DNA of 64,000 nucleotides from Maricaulis sp965242785. GTDB taxonomy: Bacteria > Pseudomonadota > Alphaproteobacteria > Caulobacterales > Maricaulaceae. The DNA lies in contig CBDETA010000004.1 in assembly GCA_965242785.1 (NCBI GenBank), positions 930,001 through 994,000 on the forward strand, read 5' to 3'. This document shows positions 52,987 to 61,575 of this stretch, piece by piece (the stretch's first letter is position 1; each line of letters starts with the position of its first letter). The translations under genes were made by a program, and so were the position numbers. A model generated the notes under the pieces. That model was not told the origin of the DNA and did no database searches. It saw only the letters and a list, made by a program, of their open reading frames with translations.

Positions 52987-54849
52987 CTACCGCGGAGCGC
53001 GGCAGACCACGAAGTCCAGAGGCGGGACGGTCAGGGAGTAGCTGGCAGGAGCGGGGCTGGTCGGGGTGCAGGTGCCGGCGAGGCTTTCCCATGAGGCCGA
53101 CTGCCCGTCGACGGCGATGTGGAAGGTCCGGGCCTCAGTCTCGGCATTGAAGGCGATGACGATTTCCTCGCCGGTTTCCGGGTCGAAACGGCTGAGGACA
53201 AGCGTGCTGTCCTCGTGCCCGGCATGGCGGATGCGCTGGACCCCGCGGCGCAGGGCGGCGTGGGACTGGCGGATGCCGGCCATCTGCGCGATCGCCTGAT
53301 AGAGCGGGTGGGTGGTGTCGAAATTATTGTCCGCCGGCGTCAGGTCCGAGCCCACCAGGTCATTGTCATTATACTCCTCGACCTGGCTTTCGAACATGTT
53401 CTCGCGGGCTTGCTGGTCGTGGCCGTCGGAGACGAAGCCCTGCTCGTCGCCGTAATAGATGGTGGGCGTGCCGCGCGAGAAGAACATCAGTGCATTGGCC
53501 AGGCGCAGGCGCGCCAGCATCTCGTCCTCGGCCATGTCCGGATGGGCCTCGCGCAGGAAGCCGCCGAGCCGGCCCATATCGTGATTGCCCAGGAAGGTGG
53601 GCAGGACATGGGCACCGGAGGCATAGGCGCTGTCGGCGTTGAAGAGGTGTTCCAGGTCCTCGCCCGGATTGCCGTCGACGATGAAGCCGCGGGCGGCGCC
53701 CTGGAAGGCAAAGTCGAGCACGGCGGGCAGGGCGGCCTCATTGGTGTAGCGGGCAAGCTGGGCCGGATCGAACATGTAGACCTCGCCGAACATGTGGAAG
53801 TGCTCGATCCCCAGGCTGTGCGCATGGGCGGTCATTTCTGTGCCGAAGCGCTGCCAGAACTCCGGCTGGACGTGGCGGGCGGTGTCGATGCGGAAACCGT
53901 CGACGCGGAACTCGGTGATCCAGTCCTTGTAGATCTCGATCATGCCCTCCAGCACGCGCGGATGTTCGGTATTGAGGTCATCCAGGCCCGAGAAGTCGCC
54001 GTAAAGCGAGCTTTCGCCATACCAGAAGCTCTCGCCGCGATTGTGGTAGAGGGTGAGATCGTTGAGCCATTCCGGATGCAGGACCGGAGCGCTGTCCGGG
54101 ACATAGGGCGTGTAGGCCCAGTTCGGATCGGTCAGGCGGGCAAAATTCTCCGAGGTCTGGTTCTGCGGGTCGTCGCCCAGGAAGCCGTCATTGATCGGCT
54201 CGCCCGAGGCATCGCCGCGCGTGGTCCAGGGGTATTCACCCTTGGAGCGATAGGGGCAGGGGCCTTGCGGGTCGATATAGAGTTCCGATTGCGGATCGTG
54301 GCACTCGCGGTAGGCGATGACATCCGCGGTGTGGTTGGTGATGATGTCCATGTAGACGCGCATGCCGCGGGCATGGGCCGCCTCGACGAAGGCGCGGAAC
54401 TCCTCGCGCTCGCCGATATGGGCATCGGGGCGGGTGAAGTCGGTGATCCAATAGCCGTGATAGGCCGAGCTTTCCTGGCCGGGGTCGCCCTGGACGGCCT
54501 GGTTCTGGAAGATCGGGGTGAGCCAGATCGCCGTGGCGCCCAGGCCCTGGATATAGTCCAGACGCTGGGTCAGGCCGGCGAGGTCGCCGCCATGATAGAA
54601 GCCGCGATGGGTGGGGTCGAAGCCATGATCCAGCCGACCGCCCTCAATGCCGCCGGTATCATTGGACGGGTCACCATTCTCGAACCGGTCGGGCATGACG
54701 AAATAGATGATCTCGTCGCGCGCATCGCGATCGGCCAGGGCGGAGATGCTGACCGGCTCGACCGTTTCCTGGGCGCCCGCACAGCTGGCGGCGAAGAGGC
54801 AGGAACCGGCCATAAGTACCCGGGCAAAGGTCGAGATTTGCGATTTCAT
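52987..54849 (-). CDS. Exported GH13 alpha-amylase, probable lipoprotein
   Basis: A 620-residue GH13 enzyme. The ATG at 54849 gives a signal peptide with a lipobox-like FAASC, and GGGGAGG lies 9 bp upstream; the frame to 55053 runs into the divergent gene. Motifs: DEIIYFVMPDRFENG, GLGATAIWLTPIF, VYMDIITNHTADV, FRVDGFRIDTARHV (nucleophile Asp), HMFGEVYMFD (Glu) and FLGNHDMGR (Asp), then a C-terminal beta domain. It would act like SusG-type amylases at the cell surface or periplasm. It is divergent from the GH97 gene; the operator-like site at 54938-54954 lies 89 bp upstream. Confidence 0.93.
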   Translation of the reverse strand: MKSQISTFARVLMAGSCLFAASCAGAQETVEPVSISALADRDARDEIIYFVMPDRFENGDPSNDTGGIEGGRLDHGFDPTHRGFYHGGDLAGLTQRLDYIQGLGATAIWLTPIFQNQAVQGDPGQESSAYHGYWITDFTRPDAHIGEREEFRAFVEAAHARGMRVYMDIITNHTADVIAYRECHDPQSELYIDPQGPCPYRSKGEYPWTTRGDASGEPINDGFLGDDPQNQTSENFARLTDPNWAYTPYVPDSAPVLHPEWLNDLTLYHNRGESFWYGESSLYGDFSGLDDLNTEHPRVLEGMIEIYKDWITEFRVDGFRIDTARHVQPEFWQRFGTEMTAHAHSLGIEHFHMFGEVYMFDPAQLARYTNEAALPAVLDFAFQGAARGFIVDGNPGEDLEHLFNADSAYASGAHVLPTFLGNHDMGRLGGFLREAHPDMAEDEMLARLRLANALMFFSRGTPTIYYGDEQGFVSDGHDQQARENMFESQVEEYNDNDLVGSDLTPADNNFDTTHPLYQAIAQMAGIRQSHAALRRGVQRIRHAGHEDSTLVLSRFDPETGEEIVIAFNAETEARTFHIAVDGQSASWESLAGTCTPTSPAPASYSLTVPPLDFVVCRAPR

Positions 54850-54937
54850 GACAGTGCGCCTCCCCGCGCAATATTGTTTGTTATGGCGAGCGTACACCGC
54901 CGGATGGCGCGCTTGCAAGCAAACGTGATGCGAACGC

Positions 54938-54954
54938 GTTTGCGAAAATTTGCA
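54938..54954. promoter_or_regulatory. Putative MalR-like operator between amylase and GH97
   Basis: GTTTGCGAAAATTTGCA matches all defined positions of the shared motif. An overlapping palindrome with central CG, GCGAACGCGTTTGC (54930-54943), adds a second possible LacI-type site. The motif ends only 10 bp before the GH97 ATG, so repressor binding would block initiation there, and it is 89 bp upstream of the divergent amylase. Confidence 0.62.
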
Positions 54955-54964
54955 GACTGTGGGC

Positions 54965-57088
54965 ATGATGCGGAAAAACAAGGATCGGGAGGCTCCCTTG
55001 CTCAATTTTTCCGCTGGCGCCTGGCGCGCCGCCTGGCCTGCGCTTGCCCTCATTGTGCCACTGATGGCGTGCGCGGAAGCGCAGGACGAACCAGCCGCAG
55101 CCGTACAGGCCGAGAGCCGTGCGACGGTCGCCTCGCCGGATGGACGCCTGGCGGCCGAGTTCTGGAGCGAGAACGGTCTGCCGCGCTACCGCGTGACCTA
55201 TGACGGTGCCGATGTGATCTCGACCTCGATGCTGGGCCTGCGCTTTGCCGACGCTGGCAATCTGGATCACGATCTTGAAGTGACCGGGCAGAGTTTTGCG
55301 AGCCATGACGGCACCTGGGAATTGCCCTGGGGCGAGCGCCGTGTGGTGCGCGATCACCACAATGAAATGCTGGTCGCCTTCCGCGATGTCGATGCGCCGG
55401 AGTCGGGTTTTGATATCCGTGTGCGCGTGTTCAATGAGGGGCTGGGCTTTCGCTATGAGGTGAAAGTGCCCGATGGGTCCCACCGCTCGATCGTCGACGA
55501 GGTGACGAGCTTTGCCATGCCGCAGGACGCGACGGCCTGGTGGACGCAGGCGGCGGACTATAACCGCTATGAATACATCACCCGCACCACGCCGCTGATC
55601 GATGTGGAGACGGCGCATACGCCCTTCACGGCGCGCCTGCCCGATGGCGGCGTGCATGTGGCCATCCACGAGGCAGCGCTGGTGGATTATTCCGGCATGC
55701 GCCTGGACCAGCAGCGCGAAGGCGTGCTGACGGCAGAGCTGGCGCCGGGACCGGACGGGATTGCCGTGCACAAGGACGGAGATTTCATCACGCCCTGGCG
55801 GACGATCCAGGTCGCTGAGGAGGCGGTGGGCCTGATCAATTCCGACCTGATCCTGAACCTCAACGAGCCCAATGTTCTGGGCGATGTCTCCTGGGTCGAG
55901 CCGGGCAAATATGTCGGCATCTGGTGGGGCATGCATATCCGCACGATGACGTGGGGGTCGGGCCCGATCCATGGGGCGACCACCGAGAATACGATGGAAT
56001 ACATGGACTTTGCCGCCGAGAACGGGTTTGACGGCGTGCTGGTGGAAGGCTGGAATATCGGCTGGGATGGCGACTGGTTCTCCAATGGCGCCCTGTTCTC
56101 CTTCACCGAGACCTATCCCGATTTCGACATCGAGGCGGTGGCCGAATATGGCCGCGAGCGGGGGGTCCGCCTGATCGGCCACCACGAGACCTCCGGGCAC
56201 CTCACTAACTACGAAACCCAGATGGAAGACGCCTTCGCGCTCTATGAGCGGATGGGCGTGACCCAGGTGAAGACGGGCTATGTCGCCGATGCGGGTGATC
56301 TGATCCGGATCGATGAACATGGCGAGGAGCGCCGCGAATGGCATTACGGCCAGTATGCGGTGAACCATCATATCCGCGTGCTGGAGACGGCGGCGCGGCA
56401 CCACATCTCGATCAACACGCACGAGCCGGTCAAGGATACCGGCCTGCGTCGGACCTATCCCAACTGGATTTCGCGCGAGGGTGCCCGGGGGCAGGAGTTC
56501 AATGCCTGGGGCGTGCCGCCCAATCCGCCGGAACACATCGCCATGCTGGCTTTCACCCGCATGCTGGGCGGGCCGATGGACTTCACGCCGGGGATTTTCA
56601 ACCTGACCTTCAACGGTCCCGACAGCGTCAACCGGGTGCAGACCACACTGGCCAAGCAATTGGCGCTGTATGTGGTGATCTACAGCCCGATCCAGATGGC
56701 GGCCGACCTGCCGGAGAACTACGCGCTGAACCCGGAGGCCTTCCAGTTCATCCGTGATGTGCCGACAGACTGGGAAAATTCCATCGCCCTGCAGGGCGAG
56801 GTCGGGGATTTCGTGGTCACGGCGCGGCAGGAGCGCGGCGGCCAGGACTGGTTCTTGGGTGCAGTGACGGACGAGCATGCGCGCACGCTGACCGTGCCGC
56901 TGGATTTCCTGGCCGAGGGGCAGCGCTATCGGGCGGATATCTATCGCGATGGTGAAGGCGCGCACTGGCATGATGATCCCTATCCGGTCATCATCGAACA
57001 CCGCGATGTGACGGTCGGGGATGTGCTGACGCTGGAACTGGCCGCCGGTGGCGGCACGGCGATCCGCTTTGCCGCGATCGAGGATTAG
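54965..57088 (+). CDS. Exported GH97 alpha-glucosidase (SusB-like)
   Basis: A 707-residue glycoside hydrolase family 97 enzyme with a signal peptide (PALALIVPLMAC). The N-terminal beta-sandwich covers about 35-290, followed by the barrel. Three glutamates line up with those of SusB: HHETSG, HEPVKDTG (following SINT) and ARGQEFNAWG. This is the inverting branch of the family, acting on alpha-glucosides. It would release glucose from maltodextrins in the periplasm. Two adjacent ATGs (54965, 54968) are possible. It is followed after 4 bp by the CBM20-esterase gene, so the two share a transcript. Confidence 0.94.
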   Translation: MMRKNKDREAPLLNFSAGAWRAAWPALALIVPLMACAEAQDEPAAAVQAESRATVASPDGRLAAEFWSENGLPRYRVTYDGADVISTSMLGLRFADAGNLDHDLEVTGQSFASHDGTWELPWGERRVVRDHHNEMLVAFRDVDAPESGFDIRVRVFNEGLGFRYEVKVPDGSHRSIVDEVTSFAMPQDATAWWTQAADYNRYEYITRTTPLIDVETAHTPFTARLPDGGVHVAIHEAALVDYSGMRLDQQREGVLTAELAPGPDGIAVHKDGDFITPWRTIQVAEEAVGLINSDLILNLNEPNVLGDVSWVEPGKYVGIWWGMHIRTMTWGSGPIHGATTENTMEYMDFAAENGFDGVLVEGWNIGWDGDWFSNGALFSFTETYPDFDIEAVAEYGRERGVRLIGHHETSGHLTNYETQMEDAFALYERMGVTQVKTGYVADAGDLIRIDEHGEERREWHYGQYAVNHHIRVLETAARHHISINTHEPVKDTGLRRTYPNWISREGARGQEFNAWGVPPNPPEHIAMLAFTRMLGGPMDFTPGIFNLTFNGPDSVNRVQTTLAKQLALYVVIYSPIQMAADLPENYALNPEAFQFIRDVPTDWENSIALQGEVGDFVVTARQERGGQDWFLGAVTDEHARTLTVPLDFLAEGQRYRADIYRDGEGAHWHDDPYPVIIEHRDVTVGDVLTLELAAGGGTAIRFAAIED

Positions 57089-57092
57089 GGCG

Positions 57093-58337
57093 ATGCGCCT
57101 TGGGGGCTGGGCCTGTGTGGCGCTGCTGAGCCTTTCGGCTTGCTCGCCGGACGCGGAAATGCCGGATGCGGTGGATGTCGAGGCGGTGGCGCAGACCTTC
57201 CCCGTGACCGTGCGGGTCCGGGTGCCGGAGGAAAGCGGTCCGGTCTATCTCGCCGGCAACCTGCCCGAGCTGGGCCCCTGGGCGGCCGATGGTCGACTGA
57301 TGGAAGGCGAAGGCGTCGAGCGCTGGACCACGCTGGACGTCCCGGCGGGTACGGCGCTGGAATACAAGGTGACACTGGGCAGCTGGGACCGCGAAGGCCT
57401 GGACAATGCCGGTGGCGTGCCGCGCAATTTCGAGCTCCGGGTCGACGCCGACACCACGGTCGAGCACGTCATCGATCACTGGAAGCGGCCCACAAGTCAC
57501 TACATCGAGGACTGGGAGGGCTCTGGCGTTGAAGGCACGCTGGTCTACTGGCTGGATGTGCCCTCGGTGCATCTGGGCCCCGACCGGCATGTCGAGATCT
57601 GGCTGCCGCCGGGCTATGGGGCAGGCGACCAGCACTATCCCGTGATCTATATGCATGACGGGCAGAACCTGTTCGACCCGCGCATTGCCAATACCGGCGT
57701 CGACTGGGGCGTGGACGAGGCCATCGTGCGCGGCCTGCAGGACGGGGCGATCCGTCCGGCCATCGTGGTCGGGATCTGGAGCGGTGCGCTGCGGTCTCGG
57801 GAGCTGTCGCCCTGGGATCTGGGCGATGATTATGCGGCCTTCCTGGTCGAGGAGCTGATGCCGCGGGTGAATGCGCAGTTTCGCACCCTGACCGGGCCGG
57901 AACACACCTTTACCATGGGGTCTTCCATGGGCGGGCTGATTTCCTTCCACTTGGTGCGCAGTCATCCGGAAGTGTTCGGCGCCTGCGGCTGCGTGTCGAC
58001 GCATTTTTCGTTCAATGCGCGCAATCATGCCGACTTCACCGGGCTTGAAGTGCCGGAAGCCGTCGATCCGGAACGGCCCTTCATCCTGGATGATATCGCT
58101 TCCGGTGCGCGCCTGCCTGAGGGGACGCGCTACTGGTTCGACTATGGCACGCTGACGCTGGATGCCGGCTATGAGCCGACCCACCTGGCCGTGCGGGACT
58201 GGCTGCTGGCCCAGGGGCTGGTCGAAGGCTCCGACTTTGTGGTGCGCCGCTATGACGGGGCTGCGCATAACGAGGCAAGCTGGCGGGCGCGGCTGGATGA
58301 TCCGGTGCGCTTTCTGCTCGGCCCCGATGCGGGCTAG
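57093..58337 (+). CDS. Lipoprotein with CBM20 starch-binding domain and esterase domain
   Basis: A 414-residue protein with lipobox LSLSAC. Residues about 30-135 resemble a CBM20 starch-binding domain (VTVRVRVPEESGPVYLAGN, LGPW, WTTLDVPAGTALEYKVTLGSW). Residues about 150-410 form an alpha/beta-hydrolase of the esterase D type, with VEIWLPPGY, IYMHDGQNLFDP, nucleophile Ser in MGSSMGG and a late histidine in GAAHNEASW. It is translated 4 bp after GH97. It may remove acyl groups from starch-like glycans or hold them at the membrane; the true substrate is not known. Confidence 0.9.
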   Translation: MRLGGWACVALLSLSACSPDAEMPDAVDVEAVAQTFPVTVRVRVPEESGPVYLAGNLPELGPWAADGRLMEGEGVERWTTLDVPAGTALEYKVTLGSWDREGLDNAGGVPRNFELRVDADTTVEHVIDHWKRPTSHYIEDWEGSGVEGTLVYWLDVPSVHLGPDRHVEIWLPPGYGAGDQHYPVIYMHDGQNLFDPRIANTGVDWGVDEAIVRGLQDGAIRPAIVVGIWSGALRSRELSPWDLGDDYAAFLVEELMPRVNAQFRTLTGPEHTFTMGSSMGGLISFHLVRSHPEVFGACGCVSTHFSFNARNHADFTGLEVPEAVDPERPFILDDIASGARLPEGTRYWFDYGTLTLDAGYEPTHLAVRDWLLAQGLVEGSDFVVRRYDGAAHNEASWRARLDDPVRFLLGPDAG

Positions 58338-58378
58338 GCTGGCGGCCGGATTGACGAGGCAGCGAAGGCGGCATTCCC

Positions 58379-59410
58379 ATGGGCCAGGACATGTATGAGG
58401 GGCTGCAGCCGGTCCGCGAATGGACCGGTGTTGACCGGGCCCGGTTCGAGGCGGAGATCCAGCCCTTGGGCGCGCCCGCTGTGATGCGCGGACTGGTGGC
58501 GGACTGGCCGTTGGTCCAGGCAGGCCGGAACGGGGCCGAAGCCGTGGCGGCGCGGTTGAAGGCGCAGGCTGCTGACACGCTGGTGCGGCCCTTCCGCCTG
58601 GCGCACGGGAAGGGCACGCGGTTTTTCTATGGCGAGGATCTGCAGAGCTTCAATTTCTCGGTCGATGAGATGCGGCTCGGTGAGCTGCTGGGCGCCCTGA
58701 TAGACCGCATGGATGCCGCTGCGCCGGATGCGCTTTACGCTGGAGCGGTACCGGTGCGCGATGCGCTGGTGCCGCTGGCGGATACGCACGCCATGCCGCT
58801 GCTGGACCCGGGCATGGAGCGGTTGACCTCGCTGTGGATCGGCAATCGTACGCGCACGGCCCCGCACTGGGATCTGCCGCAGAATATTGCTGCCGTGATC
58901 GCAGGCCGCCGGCGCTTCGTTCTGTTCCCGATCGAGCAGGTGAAAAACCTCTATATCGGTCCGCTGGACTTCACCCTGGCCGGCCAACCGGTAAGCCTGG
59001 TTGATCCGCAGGCACCGGATCTGGCGCGGTTTCCGCGCTATGCCGAGGCGGTGAAGCATGCGCAGACCGTGGTGCTGGAGCCAGGTGACGCGCTCTATCT
59101 GCCCAGCCTGCACATCCACTATGTCGAGGCGCTGGATCCCTTCGGGCTGATGATGAATGTGTGGTGGCGCGAGGGCCCGGCGCATCTGGTGACACCCTTC
59201 CTGACGCTGCTGCACGGGCTGCTGACCCTGCGCGACATGCCGGCCCGGGAACGCCAGGCCTGGAAAGTGTTGTTCGAGCGCTATCTGTTCCAGGACGAGG
59301 AAGACCCGATGGCGCACCTGCCCGACGCCGCGCGCGGCCTGTTCGGCGCCGCGACACCGCAGCGCCTGGCGCAGATCAAGGCGACCGTCGGCCGGGCGCT
59401 GAACCGCTAG
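58379..59410 (+). CDS. JmjC-like cupin (cupin_8) protein, possible Fe(II)/2-oxoglutarate oxygenase
   Basis: A 343-residue protein of the cupin_8/JmjC-like group. The metal-binding H-x-D appears in APHWDLPQN, and the distal histidine in LPSLHIHYVEA. RRRFVLFPIEQVKNLY and VLEPGDALYLPSLH are typical for the family. It follows the CBM20-esterase gene by 41 bp on the same strand, so it may be the third gene of that operon. Such cupins are often found near TonB receptors and halogenase homologues in Caulobacter-type bacteria. Its substrate, perhaps a protein or a small molecule, is unknown. Confidence 0.85.
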   Translation: MGQDMYEGLQPVREWTGVDRARFEAEIQPLGAPAVMRGLVADWPLVQAGRNGAEAVAARLKAQAADTLVRPFRLAHGKGTRFFYGEDLQSFNFSVDEMRLGELLGALIDRMDAAAPDALYAGAVPVRDALVPLADTHAMPLLDPGMERLTSLWIGNRTRTAPHWDLPQNIAAVIAGRRRFVLFPIEQVKNLYIGPLDFTLAGQPVSLVDPQAPDLARFPRYAEAVKHAQTVVLEPGDALYLPSLHIHYVEALDPFGLMMNVWWREGPAHLVTPFLTLLHGLLTLRDMPARERQAWKVLFERYLFQDEEDPMAHLPDAARGLFGAATPQRLAQIKATVGRALNR

Positions 59411-59416
59411 TGTCTG

Positions 59417-60310
59417 CTAGGGGACCCGGTGACCGCGGGCCGCCTCCAGCACCTCATACCAGTCCTGCACATCCATCGCGCCGAGCCTGTCGAGGCCGTC
59501 CACCTGGGCTTTCAGGCGTTCGATCCGGCATGTGCCCAGGATCGGAATGGCGCCCGTGCGGGCGACCCAGGCCAGCGCCGCAATGCCGGGATCATCCAGA
59601 CCGGCCTCGCCGGCCAGGCGCTGCAGCACGGTGGCCGTCCGACGTTCGGCTTCGGTTGCCGGGCTGAACAGGCGGCTTCCGCCCAGGGGAGACCAGGCGA
59701 GTGCGGCCATGCCCCGACGCCGGGCCTGGTCCAGCGTGCCATCATCGAGGGGAGCGGTGTGAAGCGGTGATAGCTCGATCTGGTTGGCGGCCAGCGCCCC
59801 GGAACAGGCAGCGGCCAGGGTCTCGACCTGGTGGGTGGAGAAGTTGGACACGCCGTAGCGGGCGATCTTGCCCTGGGCAACCAGGTCTTCCAGGGCGCGC
59901 GCGGTTTCGTCGGCCTGCATCAGATAGTCGGGCCGGTGCAGCAGATAGAGATCGATCCGCTCGCATTGCAGATGGCGCAGCGACGTCTCGGCCTGGTTTT
60001 TCACGAAGGCCGCATCGGAGCGGTAGTGATGCAGCCGCACGCCCGGTTGGTGGGGGCTGTGGAAGCGGACACCGCATTTGGTGATGACGCGTAGCGCACT
60101 GCGCCTGGATGCTGGCAACAGCGCCAAGGCCTCACCATGCAATCGCTCGACGGCACCATCATCATAGATGTCGGCGTGGTCGATCCAATTCAGGCCGAGG
60201 TCGAGGCAGGCGGAAAGCATTCCGGCGAATCCGTCCGCCTGGGCTGTCTCGCTACTCTGGCGTGCGCGCATGGCGCCCCAGATGGCGCGGGTGTTCGGCA
60301 AGTCTGTCAT
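59417..60310 (-). CDS. Aldo/keto reductase
   Basis: A 297-residue NADPH-dependent oxidoreductase similar to YdhF. The catalytic set is visible: Asp in NWIDHADIYDDG with the Tyr four residues later, Lys in VITKCG and His in LYLLHRPD. VSNFSTHQVE and GIAALAWVARTGAIPILGT complete the family pattern. The ATG at 60310 is preferred over a GTG at 60313. It ends convergently with the cupin gene, 6 bp apart. The substrate is unknown; a role with the neighbouring sugar locus is possible but unproven. Confidence 0.92.
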   Translation of the reverse strand: MTDLPNTRAIWGAMRARQSSETAQADGFAGMLSACLDLGLNWIDHADIYDDGAVERLHGEALALLPASRRSALRVITKCGVRFHSPHQPGVRLHHYRSDAAFVKNQAETSLRHLQCERIDLYLLHRPDYLMQADETARALEDLVAQGKIARYGVSNFSTHQVETLAAACSGALAANQIELSPLHTAPLDDGTLDQARRRGMAALAWSPLGGSRLFSPATEAERRTATVLQRLAGEAGLDDPGIAALAWVARTGAIPILGTCRIERLKAQVDGLDRLGAMDVQDWYEVLEAARGHRVP

Positions 60311-60459
60311 CACACGAAGCTAGGTCGGATTCGACCGGTTGTCTGCCCGCTCATGAGCGAGGTCGTGAATCGGCGCGACAAGGGTCCGGGAGTCGGGCTC
60401 AGGGCGACCTGCGGTCCTCACGTGTCGCGCCCCGAGAAAATCTCCGCTAAACCGCGCGC

Positions 60460-61575
60460 ATGACCCAAACCCGTATCTTCGAAATCTTTTGCGCAGTCCC
60501 CCCGGGCATGGAAACCGTCCTGGCCGGGGAGATGTCGGATCTGGGCTGGACCGGTCTGCGGCCCGAGCCGGGCGGTGTGTGCTTCGACGGGGGCTGGGCG
60601 GATGTCTGGCGTGCCAATCTGTGGCTGCGCGGGGCCAGCCGGGTGTTGGCCCGGATCGACCGGTTTCGCGTCGTGCATCTCTCCCAGCTGGACAAGCGGG
60701 CCCACAAGGTCGCCTGGGCGGAGGGGCTGCGGCCGGATGTGCCGGTCAGGGTCGAGGCCAGCTGCCGCAAGTCGAAAATCTATCACGCCGGCGCCGCCGC
60801 CCAGCGGGTCGAGGCCGCCCTGCGCGACGTTCTGGGGGTCGAGATCTCGGCCGAGGCTGCGGTGACAGTGCGGGTGCGCATTGATGACAATGTTTGCACG
60901 CTGAGCGTCGATACCTCCGGCGAACTCCTGCACCGGCGTGGTTTCAAGGCCGAGGTCAACAAGGCGCCGATGCGCGAGACCCTGGCGGCACTCTTCCTGC
61001 GCGCCAGCGGTCATGACGGCACGCAGCCCCTTCTTGATCCGATGTGCGGATCGGGCACGTTCATCATCGAAGCGGCCGAGATGGCGGCCGGCCTGGCACC
61101 GGGCCGTTCGCGCGCCTTCGCCTTCGAGCACCTCAAGACATTCGACACGTCCGCCTGGACGGCCCTGAAGGCCGAGACCATGCCCGCAGTGCCGTCAGCC
61201 AGCCTGACCGGGTCGGACAGTGATGCCGGCGCGATCCGCATCAGCCGCGCCAATGCCGAGCGCGCCGGCGTTGCCGACTGGACGCAGTTCGCCGAAGCCG
61301 ATGCCCGCACGCTGTCGCCGCCGCCGGGAGCGCCGGGACTGGTGATCCTCAACCCGCCCTACGGCGCGAGGATCGGCAACAAGAAGGCGATGCTGGCACT
61401 CTACGCCGCCTTCGGCGCCAACATGCTGCGGCAGTTCCGCGGCTGGCGCGTGGCGCTGGTGACCAGCGATCCGGCCCTGGCCCGGGCAACCCGCTTGCCC
61501 TTCAGGGAGCCCGGCCGCCCGGTCGATCATGGCGGAATCAAGATCCGGCTCTATCAGACCGGCGTGCTGGGCTGA
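60460..61575 (+). CDS. THUMP-domain RNA N2-guanine methyltransferase, RlmL/YpsC-like
   Basis: A 371-residue protein with an N-terminal ferredoxin-like and THUMP region (about 5-155: PPGMETVLAGEM, VRVEASCRKSKIYHAGAAAQRV, LSVDTSGELLHRRGFK) and a SAM-dependent methyltransferase domain (LLDPMCGSGTFIIEAA, LTGSDSDAGAI, ILNPPYGARIG). The NPPY motif marks base amino-group methylation, most likely 23S rRNA m2G2445. No clear ribosome-binding site was seen. Its last 22 bp overlap the 3' end of the convergent channel gene. Confidence 0.93.
   Translation: MTQTRIFEIFCAVPPGMETVLAGEMSDLGWTGLRPEPGGVCFDGGWADVWRANLWLRGASRVLARIDRFRVVHLSQLDKRAHKVAWAEGLRPDVPVRVEASCRKSKIYHAGAAAQRVEAALRDVLGVEISAEAAVTVRVRIDDNVCTLSVDTSGELLHRRGFKAEVNKAPMRETLAALFLRASGHDGTQPLLDPMCGSGTFIIEAAEMAAGLAPGRSRAFAFEHLKTFDTSAWTALKAETMPAVPSASLTGSDSDAGAIRISRANAERAGVADWTQFAEADARTLSPPPGAPGLVILNPPYGARIGNKKAMLALYAAFGANMLRQFRGWRVALVTSDPALARATRLPFREPGRPVDHGGIKIRLYQTGVLG

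Noticed and set aside
53119..57001. Long frames antisense to the amylase (53119-55203) and GH97 (54881-57001)
   Set aside because: Both are shadows of well-supported glycoside hydrolase genes.
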